NCBI RefSeq assembly: GCF_003837805.1
Contig: NZ_RQIT01000002.1
Location: 248,001 to 312,000 of the forward strand
DNA from: Bradyrhizobium sp. RP6
GTDB taxonomy: Bacteria; Pseudomonadota; Alphaproteobacteria; Rhizobiales; Xanthobacteraceae
Reading direction: 5' to 3'
Length of the DNA stretch: 64,000 nt
Part shown: positions 8,745 to 17,784 of the stretch, in pieces
Numbering within the stretch: position 1 is the first letter of the stretch
Layout of the letters: each line of letters opens with the position of its first letter
Notes under the pieces: model-generated
Databases searched by the model: none
What the model saw: the letters and a program-made list of their open reading frames with translations, nothing else
Told to the model about the DNA's origin: nothing
Made by a program: the position numbers and the translations under genes

Positions 8745-9684
8745 TCAGACGAATTGCCAGGTAAAGCGTCCTCCGGTCCGGCTGACGCGGCCGACCGAAG
8801 ACTGTGCGAAATGGGTGGTGAAGATCGTTGCGCCCAGCTCGGCTGCGTCCTCCAGCACGACGGCACGCGAGCGTAAAGGGGATTCCGGGAATTCGCAGAA
8901 GCAAGACTTGAGCAAGGGCTCACACACCTGGAACGGATGGTGCATCACGTCTCCGGCGAAAAGCGCCTCCTCGCCACCCGAGACGAGCCGGATGGAGGCG
9001 TGATCGACGCCGTGGCCGGGTGTCGGAATGAACGAGATGCCCTCGAGGACCTCGCCCCCGTCCACCACGATGAGCCCGGTAAGTCCGGCTTCGATCACCG
9101 GCCGGACGCTGTCGTTAGAGACACGGTCGGCCGGCTTGTGCGGCGCGGCGCCGAGGCAGGGCGGGCCGGTCCGATCGGCTCTGTGCCTGTCGCGAGACTC
9201 TCGCCATAGGCCTGCTCGGTCGCGGAGAAGACATAGGTTGCATTCGGGAGGCTTAGGTCCAGCGATCGTCGACGCGGCGGGCTTCAGCCGAAGTGATCGA
9301 CATGCACGTGGGTGACAGCACGTAATCGACCTGCTCCGGCGTGACAGGCATTGCCGCCGGCCGCGCCAGGAACGGCTCGTTGAGCCGGCGAAGCGGTGGG
9401 ATCTCCGGCCGGTTCTTGTCATTGCCGGTTGCCGTGTCGATCAAGATGGTGTGGTGCGGCGTCCTGACCAGCCAGCTGTGAATGCTTTGAATGAAGGTGC
9501 CGGCCCCAGGATCGAATGATCCCGCCTCCAGGCGTTCGCGATAGCGCTCCAGCGCCTGCACCTCACCATGCGGATAGAGCGCGTCGAACTTGAATGTGGC
9601 AGGCCGCAACTCGTCGATCCACGAGATGGATGCTTCGCCGACTTGATAGGTCTTGGCCGCTTGCGTCATCAAAATGTTCTCCAC
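8745..9684 (-). pseudogene. Metallo-beta-lactamase-fold hydrolase pseudogene
   Basis: The N-terminal part (from 9684, or the ATG at 9669) reads as an MBL-fold protein up to EQVDYVL. There the frame shifts, so the metal-binding motif THVHVDH is encoded out of frame near 9300, followed at once by a stop. A third stretch encodes NATYVFSATEQAYGESL, and the C-terminal part returns as GISFIPTPGHGVDHASIRLV, LFAGDVMHHPFQV and TIFTTHFAQSSVGRV, ending at 8745. The zinc ligands are individually present but cannot be made in one chain. It lies just upstream of the hydrolase pseudogene on the same strand, so the two probably formed an operon that decayed together. Confidence 0.8.
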
Positions 9685-9841
9685 TGGGCCGCCGCTTAGG
9701 CGGCCTGGTTGCCCGGGCTGCGGTTACCGTGAGGTACGAAGCGCGCCGCGCCTTAGGGAGAGCCGCGGGCTCGATAGGTCCCATCAACACTGTCGATATC
9801 AGAAGGAGGCTGGCCCAGCTTCTCACGCCGCCGTTTCGGCC

Positions 9842-10144
9842 TTAACCCTCACATCGCGGCTCGTCCGAGCCGCGATGTGCCTTGAACGAAGGTGGCTCCG
9901 ATGCAGGATGTGGGAATACGGTCGGGGTCGGCTGGCCGACGACAATGACCTCGCCGAGATCGACCTTCGTCCGGACAACTGGCTCTTCGACCCAGGCCTC
10001 GCGGGCGAACCAGTTGTGATTAGCCCGACAGAGCGGACAACGAGTATTGCCGAAAAATACGATGCTCCGCGGGAAGTTCTCAGGATCGGATTTGATCCCG
10101 GTAGGAATCGCGTGACCAGTTTGTGGACACTTGATCATACCCAT
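9842..10144 (-). CDS. Small CPxxG/CPLC zinc-ribbon-like protein
   Basis: I start this 100-residue protein at the ATG at 10144 because GGGAGG lies 6 nt upstream; an ATG at 10171 lacks such a site. The protein begins MGMIKCPQTGHAIPTG and has a second cysteine pair in TRCPLCRANHNWFAREAW. The two C-P-x-(T/L) knuckles suggest a small zinc ribbon with a conserved histidine and tryptophan. The C-terminal 40 residues are Pro-rich and probably disordered. Similar short proteins are common hypothetical genes in Bradyrhizobium (general knowledge). No function can be given, and it stands alone between a pseudogene and a long non-coding gap. Confidence 0.6.
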   Translation of the reverse strand: MGMIKCPQTGHAIPTGIKSDPENFPRSIVFFGNTRCPLCRANHNWFAREAWVEEPVVRTKVDLGEVIVVGQPTPTVFPHPASEPPSFKAHRGSDEPRCEG

Positions 10145-10174
10145 AGGCACCTCCCTGAAAAGCATAGTCAACTA

Positions 10175-10706
10175 AAAGGGCGCCGGCCCGCTGGAGTGCG
10201 CTCTCATCAGTCCGGGTGACTTGGGGGCATCGTGCTTGGGTCGTTGTTCGAGCAAAGGGCAGTTTGCTCGCCACGACGCGTTTCCATCCGACCGGATTCC
10301 TGCTTGGCGAATTCTTCGGAATCCGGCTTCGCGCGGAAACCTGAACGAGGCTCCGACCTCAACCCAAAGCTTCTGGGAGGCCTCTAACGACGGTCATATT
10401 CAAAGTGCTGCGACTTGGTGCGAAATCTTCCGCTTGCGATAAACCATTAATGTCATCTTGAAGGACAGATCGGCCAAACTGGACCACTGTTTCACTTCCA
10501 GCCTACACCATTAATATTCCTTGTTCCATTTAATGTGCAAACGAAAATCTTGGATGTCGGTGCGGTAATTCCATTACTGATATCGGTTCGGTGCGCGAGC
10601 TTCAAATGTGAGACAAATTTTGATTGTAAGCTATATATATAAATGTCGTTGTTAATTTCTGCCAATCACGTAAGCTAAATTCGTCTAAGCTTCCCGATTG
10701 GAGGAG
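10175..10706. other. Non-coding stretch, AT-rich in its right half
   Basis: No gene is supported here. The right half (about 10440-10690) is clearly richer in A/T than the flanks and contains TATATATATAAATG near 10632, which makes it a likely promoter region for the small gene at 10707. I see no convincing -35/-10 pair or hairpin terminator. Confidence 0.45.
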
Positions 10707-10955
10707 ATGATGTGGGAATTAAATCTCAGCGAGTACAAGCCCGTCCCGGAGACACCGCAGTTGGCTCAAATGCGCGCGGAATTGGTAAGCATAGGCGAGA
10801 AAGAGCGCATTCTGAGAGAACGGAGTGCGGATCGCGAAGCTTATCGGTACCTATTGGATGCTCATCGATTGATGACGAGAGCGAGCTTGCTCGGAGAGCA
10901 GGTCTTGAACATTTCTCCGCAAGGAAGGAGCAAGGACGGTCAGCTCGCGGCATGA
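10707..10955 (+). CDS. Small hypothetical protein (82 residues)
   Basis: The ATG at 10707 is preceded directly by GGAGGAG, a strong ribosome binding site although very close; the next codon (10710) is also ATG. The product is short, charged and probably helical, with LAQMRAELVSIGEKERILRE as a likely amphipathic helix and no membrane segment or cysteine. An AT-rich upstream region supports expression. I do not recognise a family. It lies next to gene relics and may itself be accessory. Confidence 0.5.
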   Translation: MMWELNLSEYKPVPETPQLAQMRAELVSIGEKERILRERSADREAYRYLLDAHRLMTRASLLGEQVLNISPQGRSKDGQLAA

Positions 10956-11165
10956 CCTGCCAGATTGTCATTTCGAAAGGAGCCGGACCAGGGGGCGGCT
11001 GAACGGGAACGCGGCGCCCAGGGCCTGGCTGGACTGAATGGCGTAGGCGGCGGCTGTCCGCTTGTCGGCTAGGGCGATAATTACAAGCGCGACAATTGCA
11101 TCGCAGCCGCTGTCGCCGCCTCAGGTAAAGAGCGAGGCGGATTTGTTCAATATTGGTTTGAAGGC

Positions 11166-11600
11166 GTGCTGGAAAGAACATCGGCAAAGATGGTGTTGAA
11201 GCCGGCGCCGGATGCGGTGTTCGCGCTGCTGCACGGTCGATCGATACTGTTCAGCGAAGCAGGGCAGAAGATCTTTGAACTCGACCGAGTAGAGGGATTT
11301 ATTTGGTGCAAGTTGGCGCAAGGCGCCTCTCTGGAATCCATCGATCAGGGGCTTGCGGAGCTAGGGATTGAGGAGCACACGGCGCGCCAGCTCGCGCGGT
11401 AGCTCGTCAACGTCTGGATCGATCGAGCGTTGCTCGAAGTCGATTGGCGAATGACGATCGATTGCGCCTTCTCGAATCTAGGTCGGCAAAGAATAAATGT
11501 CCGGGCGAAAACGGGGACCTTTTGGGGCGGTTACTTTCGCCATTTTGTACTTCGGACCAGCACGCCGCCGGCGAATGTTTGATCTGGATATTATGGTCAT
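11166..11600 (+). pseudogene. PqqD-like (HPr-rel-A associated) gene remnant
   Basis: The first 78 codons give a PqqD-type fold signature, KPAPDAVFALLHGRSILFSE followed by KIFELDRVEGFIWCKLAQGA. The frame is then cut by TAG at 11400-11402, but the same frame continues with a plausible extension (LVNVWIDRALLEVDWRM). Further on, family-like residues (GRLLSPFCTSDQHAA) are in another frame. PqqD-like proteins are peptide- or carrier-binding chaperones. In polysaccharide loci they are often followed by a nucleotidyltransferase-like gene, and remnants of one occur downstream here. The family call on the N-terminal part is fairly good; the exact downstream limit is uncertain. Confidence 0.55.
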
Positions 11601-11829
11601 GCCAGATGAGGCCAGAGTGGCAGTTGCCGCGCCATGTGGAATTGGTTACGATATTCATGACCGGACCACCTTCGCAAGCCGAAGATGGCCATGTCGACCT
11701 AAATCGCTCGCAGGATGTCGGGTCCATCGACCTGCAGCAGGCAGCTCCAGGTCCTGCGCACCTCTACCAGAACTTTCGGGCATGCGCTGAACCATTGTGT
11801 CTCTGCGTCGTTGGCGCCGGCACGCGTAT

Positions 11830-12180
11830 ATATCCCCACCCCTACTTACCGTGCGCTCATATTGATCACCCATGATCAGTTTCAAGACTATGGGTAAGGC
11901 TCGGTGATCTCGACCTGAGACATCTTGTAGAGCTACGCGATCTAAACGATTCTGCCGAGGGCCTCGATTGGAGGGAGCTTACCTCTCTAGTCTCGGGCGA
12001 ATTGATGAAGAACGCTGTTGAAAGCCAGCTGGTCGCTCTCGCTGAATTGCTCGGCGTCGAGATTCCGCATGCGTTACGTTGCCGGCTGATTCCCCGCCTG
12101 CAGTTCATGCGACAGTTGATGCAATCTCGCTTTCCGGCTACGCGCGTGCCACTCTTGGCGATGAATGTTCTGGACCTCAG
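11830..12180 (+). pseudogene. Remnant of a nucleotidyltransferase-like gene (C-terminal part)
   Basis: Two frames join near 11890: RALILITHDQFQDYG in one, and LGDLDLRHLVELRDL plus GLDWRELTSLVSG in the next, continuing through ALAELLGVEIPHALR and RLQFMRQLMQSRFP. The pattern (H-D-Q, then D-L-R-H-L, then D-W) resembles the C-terminal helical region of the uncharacterised nucleotidyltransferase family often linked to PqqD-like genes. The N-terminal catalytic part is absent. I base this on motif memory and not on a search, so the family name is tentative, but the frame break within continuous homologous-looking sequence is visible. Confidence 0.4.
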
Positions 12181-12465
12181 AAATCACGGGGAGAGGCGAT
12201 CACCAGCTACACGCAAACCAGGGTGTGCGGCCCGGATTGCGATCCATGCCAAGAGCGGACACCTTACAGTTCTTGTTGAGGGCAGCCACCGCAGTTCGTG
12301 CAGGAAAGGTCTAAATCCAGTGACGGTCAGACGAGAGGTTTGGAGGAGTTGGCGACAGATCTCATGCACGTTTGCGGTCCGGAACCCAGCCAAGTCGGCA
12401 TATCGCTCTGGAATCCGTAAGGCTAAAACGTTTCGGACGGCCTAAATCTGTGCAGGCGAGCAGAG

Positions 12466-12864
12466 CTAGGAATGCCCTTGACCACCAGCATTCCGATCGG
12501 ACGATCCGCCGTTCTCGCGAATCCTGAACTCTTCGAGCGTGTGCCCCGATTGGAGCGCCGCAACCAGCCAGCGAGGCTGTTTACCGCGTCCAGACCAAGT
12601 CTCCGTGGGCTTGAGTGGGTTGAAGTATTTCGGTACGACCTTCGGGTACTTGCGGCGCGGCGGCTGGACCAATCCCGTCGCGGCGGCGCCGCTTTCAGAT
12701 TCGGCGAACTGCTCCGGCTGGTTGAGCTGCGCAAGGCGTTTTTCGAGTTCCCGCTTCTCGGCCGTGATCTTCTCGGCAAGTATCTTTGTTAGCTCCTCGT
12801 GGAGGAGCCAGAGTTCTTCAAAGTCCATGGCTTCGAGATCTTGCCGATGCAGCATTCTCGTCAC
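12466..12864 (-). CDS. H-NS family nucleoid protein, copy 1
   Basis: The 132-residue protein has an N-terminal coiled-coil oligomerisation region (residues about 8-48, DLEAMDFEELWLLHEELTK and following) and a C-terminal DNA-binding domain. In that domain RKYPKVVPKYFNP is followed by TWSGRGKQPRWL, the H-NS-type AT-hook-like loop. Such proteins bind AT-rich DNA and silence acquired genes. The ATG at 12864 is preceded by an AT-rich region. It is divergent from the small gene at 13068 and lies about 0.7 kb from a second H-NS-like gene. Nearby AT-rich promoter islands are natural targets (inference). Confidence 0.88.
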   Translation of the reverse strand: MTRMLHRQDLEAMDFEELWLLHEELTKILAEKITAEKRELEKRLAQLNQPEQFAESESGAAATGLVQPPRRKYPKVVPKYFNPLKPTETWSGRGKQPRWLVAALQSGHTLEEFRIRENGGSSDRNAGGQGHS

Positions 12865-12970
12865 CGTTTGCCTGACCCCTGACGCATCATCCTCACCTTT
12901 TGGAGTATCTTTGTTCGAGCGGTGAATGAGAAACGATGGACCAAAGCCAGCGCTTTCAATTGACGCGATA

Positions 12971-13025
12971 CCAAAATAAATAGTATATTGTTTAATAATT
13001 ATTGCGAGGATTATTTTATTAATTG
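12971..13025. promoter_or_regulatory. AT-rich divergent promoter island
   Basis: About 55 nt consisting almost wholly of A and T (AAAATAAATAGTATATTG, then TTATTTTATTAATTG) lie between the H-NS-like gene and a small plus-strand gene. This is a likely promoter and H-NS-type binding region. No exact operator can be defined. Confidence 0.5.
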
Positions 13026-13067
13026 GCTCGGCAATTGAGCAAAAGTGACGGTAGGCACAAGGGCAAA

Positions 13068-13340
13068 ATGGATATTGTCGATTACCCTCTCAGTCGTCTC
13101 GAGAGTTCGATCAGGCGGTTTATCGTTCCCTCGGCTGCATTAACGGACGTTCAGGCTCTGAAAGAGCAAATTGAGCTTCGGCGGCGTGCGCTCAGCGATA
13201 TTGAGGCTATTCGCCTCCAGTTGCGACGAACGGAGGGGCGCATCACAAGAAGCTTCCCCAGAAGGCGGGAAGCCCGACTGGCCCGCCGCGCACACTCAAT
13301 GAGAGCGGGGCGTGGCAGATTGGCCTTGCGGCCCGCTTAA
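13068..13340 (+). CDS. Small hypothetical basic protein
   Basis: From the ATG at 13068 (AAGGGC upstream) the frame gives 90 residues beginning MDIVDYPLSRLE. A TTG at 13023 would add 15. Residues 20-60 form a likely amphipathic helix (ALKEQIELRRRALSDIEAIR), and the C-terminus is very Arg-rich, so nucleic-acid or membrane-surface binding is possible. No family is recognised. It is flanked by two H-NS-like genes. Confidence 0.45.
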   Translation: MDIVDYPLSRLESSIRRFIVPSAALTDVQALKEQIELRRRALSDIEAIRLQLRRTEGRITRSFPRRREARLARRAHSMRAGRGRLALRPA

Positions 13341-13595
13341 TTCATTCCTGCATTATTTAGAATCGAGTTAGAATTGTATATTTGCGGTAGCGGCGACGCG
13401 CATGGGTGCAATGTTCGCTTTCCCGCAATTAGATTCTGCGGATAGCTTATGTTCCGCCTTGATTAGCGCGCATTATTTAGTTAAGTGGAGCGCGAATTCC
13501 GCTTTGGTTCCATACATTCTTTTGGAAAACTGACACTCGGTTCTTGATTAATCAACCGGGGAAGTATCATATGGGCGCAACTACGGGATGCCAGC

Positions 13596-13967
13596 ATGAC
13601 GACTAAGAAGCTTGAACTAGAAGCGATGTCCCTCGACGATCTTTGGTCGCTTCATGAGGAAATTAACGGGATTTTATCAGCCCGGATCAAGGCTGAAAAG
13701 CAAGAACTTGAGAAACGGCTGGCGGTGCTCGGGGTCGGTATGGGGGCCTTTGCCAATACGTCGATGGGACCGGCAATTTCGTCTACCGGAAAGCCCAGAC
13801 GCAAATATCCACGAGTGCTCCCGAAATACCGCAATCCCCAGACGTCCGAAACCTGGTCGGGTCGTGGAAAACGGCCACGTTGGCTTGTTGTAGCTATAAA
13901 GTCGGGCCGCAAAATCGAGGAGTTCCGTTTGGGCGAAGCAAATTCGAGGATACGGCAGCGAGCGTGA
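13596..13967 (+). CDS. H-NS family nucleoid protein, copy 2
   Basis: The 123-residue protein has the same architecture as the gene at 12466. Residues about 8-45 are a coiled coil (LEAMSLDDLWSLHEEINGIL), and the C-terminal domain contains RRKYPRVLPKYRNP, TWSGRGKRPRWL and a KSGRKIEEFRL tail. It is a clear paralogue of copy 1. The upstream 250 nt contain two A/T-rich patches (around 13350 and 13470). It is convergent with the sugar transferase gene that opens the polysaccharide island. H-NS-like proteins act as dimers or oligomers and can form hetero-oligomers, so the two copies may regulate together (inference). Confidence 0.88.
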   Translation: MTTKKLELEAMSLDDLWSLHEEINGILSARIKAEKQELEKRLAVLGVGMGAFANTSMGPAISSTGKPRRKYPRVLPKYRNPQTSETWSGRGKRPRWLVVAIKSGRKIEEFRLGEANSRIRQRA

Positions 13968-14012
13968 TTTGATCCGATCACACGATTCAGTTCCGCGCGG
14001 CTGAAAAGTGAT

Positions 14013-14029
14013 TGGCGGGAGAGCCGCCA
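14013..14029. terminator. Possible bidirectional hairpin between convergent genes
   Basis: TGGCGG and CCGCCA form a 6-bp stem around a GAGAG loop in the 75-nt gap between the convergent H-NS-like and sugar transferase genes. There is no U-run, so intrinsic termination is only possible. Confidence 0.25.
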
Positions 14030-14042
14030 GTAGAAATGCAAC

Positions 14043-15512
14043 TCAACAGGCATTGCGGCCCCGCAAAACCTCAAGAGGAGTCCGGAGCAGGATCTCAAGA
14101 TCGAGCCGAAGACTCCAATTGTCGATGTACCAGAGATCGTACTCCACGCGCCTCTCAACCATAGTCGGTGTAGGCGTCGGTCCGCGGCAGCCATGAATTT
14201 GGGCCCATCCGGTCAATCCCGGCTTCACTCGGCGTCGGAAGGCGTACTTCCGGACGAGCTTGTCGAACTGTCCGTCGTGAGCCACGGCATGGGGGCGTGG
14301 GCCTACCAGCGACATGCTGCCGTCTAGGACATTCAACAACTGCGGTAGCTCGTCGAGGCTCGTTCGGCGCAACCATCTGCCGACCCTGGTGATGCGGGGG
14401 TCGAGAGGCGTTGCCTGAACGACCACAGGTCCATTCTCGAGCACATGCATCGTCCGAAACTTTCGGATGGAAAATATGCGGCCATTGAAGCCGCATCGCT
14501 GTTGCTTGAAAAGGATTGGGCCGGCAGAATCCAATCTGATTGCGACTGCAGCTATCGCGAGCAATGGTGCACAGATCGTCAGGGTAAGTCCTGCACCGAC
14601 TATGTCGAGTGTTCGCTTGCTCGCGCGCTCGATTGCGGTGAGGGAGCCGGGCTGGATCTCAACGCAAGCTGCACTTCCCAAGCTCCGTGTCGGATGTCGA
14701 AGCAGTTCGGATGCAGCGCCAACTGGGACAAACACGATCGGGAATGGTAACACTCTCAGGTCGGAGATAAAGGCACGAAGCTCGGCCCATCGTTCCGGCT
14801 TGGCCTCCAGCACGATTTTGTCGACCTCGGAATTACGAATGTGCTCGATGACACGGGAGCTGAGCCGTTTTCTGGAGTCGGGGTCCGAGCCGATCGCAGG
14901 CAAGCCAAAGCGGCTCTTAACGCAATAGCCGAGCACCGAGAGAGTCTCCGACAGACCAGCATGAGTAGAAGGCGGCTGATCGGTGATCAGGACGAGATTC
15001 GTCCGAGCGAACCTCCTGCCACTGAAGCATCTTATCAGCAGAATTCTGGTGACGCACCGTTGCGCAATCAAGGATGCCAAGCCGAGTGCGGCAAACAGGA
15101 GGCCGGCCCCTTGGAAGAAGTGTGAATTGTCGTCCAGCATCTCCACAGCGACGGCCAGGACGTGCAAAAGAACCCATGTGAGGCAAATGGCGCGAAACTG
15201 GCTTCGGAGTACGAGCAGTTCGGTTGGTCGATATAGTCCCCTGCCTTTCAGAATGTAGACGAAGGGTACTGATGTTACTGCCGCGTAGACACATGCCTGG
15301 GCCAGGCCGGCCGGTGCCCGGCCGGCGGGTGAAAAAAGAAGTGTGGAAAGGAAGCCGGCGAATAGAATGGTCGCGATATCGGCGCAGATCGCTACAAATT
15401 CGATCGATTCGTACCGGACGGGCCATCTGCCCTCATCCGCAGTGGATGAGGGTGAGTTGAAGGCAGCCAGATCACTGCCATGGTCCCCGATATGCCGATT
15501 GATAAAATTCAT
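14043..15512 (-). CDS. Polyprenyl-phosphate sugar-1-phosphate transferase (initiating enzyme)
   Basis: The 489-residue protein belongs to the bacterial sugar transferase (WbaP/WcaJ/ExoY-like) family. Four hydrophobic segments occupy residues about 40-150, a soluble Rossmann-like region follows, then a fifth membrane anchor near residue 310. The catalytic domain at the C-terminus shows [17 protein letters not shown] and [14 protein letters not shown]. It transfers a sugar phosphate from a nucleotide sugar to undecaprenyl phosphate, the first step of repeat-unit assembly. The start at 15512 lies just downstream of an AT-rich island. Which sugar it uses cannot be told from the sequence. Confidence 0.9.
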   Translation of the reverse strand: MNFINRHIGDHGSDLAAFNSPSSTADEGRWPVRYESIEFVAICADIATILFAGFLSTLLFSPAGRAPAGLAQACVYAAVTSVPFVYILKGRGLYRPTELLVLRSQFRAICLTWVLLHVLAVAVEMLDDNSHFFQGAGLLFAALGLASLIAQRCVTRILLIRCFSGRRFARTNLVLITDQPPSTHAGLSETLSVLGYCVKSRFGLPAIGSDPDSRKRLSSRVIEHIRNSEVDKIVLEAKPERWAELRAFISDLRVLPFPIVFVPVGAASELLRHPTRSLGSAACVEIQPGSLTAIERASKRTLDIVGAGLTLTICAPLLAIAAVAIRLDSAGPILFKQQRCGFNGRIFSIRKFRTMHVLENGPVVVQATPLDPRITRVGRWLRRTSLDELPQLLNVLDGSMSLVGPRPHAVAHDGQFDKLVRKYAFRRRVKPGLTGWAQIHGCRGPTPTPTMVERRVEYDLWYIDNWSLRLDLEILLRTPLEVLRGRNAC

Positions 15513-15530
15513 GGCTAACCCACGAAGAAC

Positions 15531-15613
15531 TCCTTTAAATTAATATACTATAAACCAAGGCGTGTTAATCAAATTAATTCGTTGAAATCAGTGTTTAATA
15601 AGAAAATATTAAA
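15531..15613. promoter_or_regulatory. AT-rich island upstream of the initiating transferase gene
   Basis: The segment contains TTTAAATTAATATACTATAA, CAAATTAATTCG and GTTTAATAAGAAAATATTAA. It sits between two minus-strand genes and is the likely promoter of the sugar transferase gene. Its composition resembles the other intergenic islands in this window. Confidence 0.45.
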
Positions 15614-15680
15614 GTGGCCGCGAAATCAGTTCGGGTCGATCAGGATGCGACCGCCGCCGGAGGCGTACTGCCGAAAAATG

Positions 15681-17684
15681 CTACGGGACTCGTGAGCGCA
15701 ATTTCTGTACGTACCCGGGGTCGAGCTCCGAAATTGAGCTCTCTGCAAACGCCCTGCCGTCTGCCGATGCCGCCTGGTATGCGGCGGCAATGGCTGGCCG
15801 GAGCGCGATCCGGCTGTTAATGGCAACTTTAAGGTCGTGCCGGATAAGATCTTGAAGCTCAGGTTCCTTGATCGCAGTATCTGTGCCGAGAGCGACGGAA
15901 AGCCGCATCGGAATGAGATTCAGCGCGTTTGGTGCAGTATAGTAGGACATCTTGAGTAAGCTTGTCGTGTCATAGGTCGCCCTGTGCTGTTTCGACAATG
16001 CTGCAAGTACGAGCCAAACGTCGCCTCGAAGGGGGGAGTATTTCAGCACTGCAGCAAGAGCACCCAAGTCCGTGGACCCGCCCATGGTCTGCAGGTCTGT
16101 GGCCTTGTCAGACTTAGTTGCAGTGAGTCCGGAGGTCGTCTTGACAGTCTCGCGCTTGGATCCGAGCGATGAGGTCCAGGCTTCGTTCGAAGCGGCAACC
16201 GGCGTAATTGAGAGGCGATCACCAAAAGGCCAGCTTTGCGAGACCATCCAAGCCGCTTGCGCGGCTAACAGCAATCCAATCATTGTCAGAGCGACGCGGG
16301 GCAGAGCCCATGGCGAAGCGATCCTAGTCGAAGGAATTCGTTGCGCTGCCGTGGCTCGGTCGCCGGCTGCTTGCGTAAGCTGCCGCAACTCCATGGACTC
16401 CGCATCGCGCGCTGTACCGGGCAGGCTTTGAGCAAAAGCAAGGCCGTAAACCGCCGCGATCAGCAGCGAAGCGTACAGATCGAAAAGGTCGTTTTCGGCA
16501 AAGGCGAGTATTGTCAACGAAACGAAAGCGCCTGCGCCAAGGGCTGGGTATAGGTAAGCGTGTTTGCGAGATAAGGCGCGCCTGAACAGGATGCAGGCGC
16601 TGATCATGGCGACTATCAATAGGCCGCAGAGGAACGTGCGTCCCATTTCGACCGCGATCTCCGCGGCGGCGGTCGGCCGTTCGCGCATTGCGTGCATGCC
16701 AACGTCCCCATAAATCGGCAGCAGCGCAACAAACGTACCTGCACCGGTCCCGATCGGGTGAGTGTCGTGCAGCATCCGCTCTGTTGCTGCCCCAGCTTGC
16801 GTCGACAAGGCCATCGTCAGGTCGGTATTCCGATTGATCGGAATGAACGCGAAGCTGGCGACGTACAACATGGCGGCGGTCGCGAAAACGCCGGCTCTGC
16901 CCCAAAAGCCAAAGAACCATCTGCGAATAGCGACCACCGTGAGGATGGCCGTCGCTCCGAGCAGAACGGCAATCAGCGCGGTCGAGCCGCTACAAAGCGC
17001 GATTGCCGCAAGGGAGACTATCAACGATAGAATTGCGCAGGTAAGAATGGCGAGCGGCCGCGTTGGCAGGCGAGGGGGGCGTTTGGGCTGCCATAACTGG
17101 TCGACCGCACGGATAGCCATTGCAGTGGAGAGAAGGACACCAAGTGCCGCCACGGTCGAGCCTGTCCAGATGTATTCGGCTGGCGGGGAACCGCTCTGGT
17201 CGCCATTTCTCCATATCGAAAAGATGCCGATCGTGGCGGTGATCGATACGAGGATGTAGAGGACCTGCGCGGCGCGCTGCTTGTCCAGAGCAACGACTGC
17301 GGTGACAAGAGCGGCAGCGAGGACAACGTTGTAATGTGAAAGCGCCAGTATCGTCTCGCGTACGTCAACCGAGAACCTCTCTGCAAGAGGTTGCTCCAGG
17401 GCCGCCGAGGCTGTCGCCCAGATCTGATTTCCTAAACCGCGGAGCGGGACCGGAACAACTTGCAAGGCGATCCAAAGCACCGGTGCGGCGAGAGCCAGGA
17501 TGAACAGGGGCCGTAGAAGCTTGGCGAATCTGGCGAGGGTTGACGACGTGGAAAAGAGCCCGACGGCCAGTATAGCGGCCGCTAGGACGCCCGATAGCAC
17601 CGCTGGACCCGGTAGGTTCTCGATCGCAGCGAAAGCCGCAGCAATCGCCGCAGGAACAGCGAGCATTGTGGACTGGATGACCAT
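15681..17684 (-). CDS. O-antigen ligase/Wzy-like polymerase, first candidate
   Basis: The 667-residue protein has about twelve predicted membrane segments in residues 1-450. A large loop contains GAGTFVALLPIYG, similar to the G-x-G-x-x-F segment of Wzy/WaaL-type enzymes. The C-terminal 200 residues are soluble and end in a helical repeat-like region. Such proteins join lipid-linked repeat units or transfer finished polymer at the periplasmic face. It lies between the initiating transferase and the Wzc-like co-polymerase on the same strand, a usual position for the EPS polymerase. A second Wzy-like gene at 41073 means the division of labour is open. Family confidence is moderate because these proteins diverge strongly. 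Confidence 0.65.
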   Translation of the reverse strand: MVIQSTMLAVPAAIAAAFAAIENLPGPAVLSGVLAAAILAVGLFSTSSTLARFAKLLRPLFILALAAPVLWIALQVVPVPLRGLGNQIWATASAALEQPLAERFSVDVRETILALSHYNVVLAAALVTAVVALDKQRAAQVLYILVSITATIGIFSIWRNGDQSGSPPAEYIWTGSTVAALGVLLSTAMAIRAVDQLWQPKRPPRLPTRPLAILTCAILSLIVSLAAIALCSGSTALIAVLLGATAILTVVAIRRWFFGFWGRAGVFATAAMLYVASFAFIPINRNTDLTMALSTQAGAATERMLHDTHPIGTGAGTFVALLPIYGDVGMHAMRERPTAAAEIAVEMGRTFLCGLLIVAMISACILFRRALSRKHAYLYPALGAGAFVSLTILAFAENDLFDLYASLLIAAVYGLAFAQSLPGTARDAESMELRQLTQAAGDRATAAQRIPSTRIASPWALPRVALTMIGLLLAAQAAWMVSQSWPFGDRLSITPVAASNEAWTSSLGSKRETVKTTSGLTATKSDKATDLQTMGGSTDLGALAAVLKYSPLRGDVWLVLAALSKQHRATYDTTSLLKMSYYTAPNALNLIPMRLSVALGTDTAIKEPELQDLIRHDLKVAINSRIALRPAIAAAYQAASADGRAFAESSISELDPGYVQKLRSRVP

Positions 17685-17784
17685 TTCAAACCATCTCTGA
17701 CTTTGGGCCGCCCAAAAACGGAGAGCATGTTGCAGAAGGCGCCGACTCCATCGTTAGGCCCGACGTTTGCCAGAGAAAGTCATC

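Noticed and set aside
10726..11187. Minus-strand frame of 153 codons opposite the small gene at 10707
   Set aside because: It is Arg/Pro-rich, has no start signal and opposes a gene with a good ribosome binding site.
12002..12445. Open plus-strand frame of 147 codons
   Set aside because: Only the first part resembles a protein family, and that is a frameshifted remnant; the rest has no coding character.
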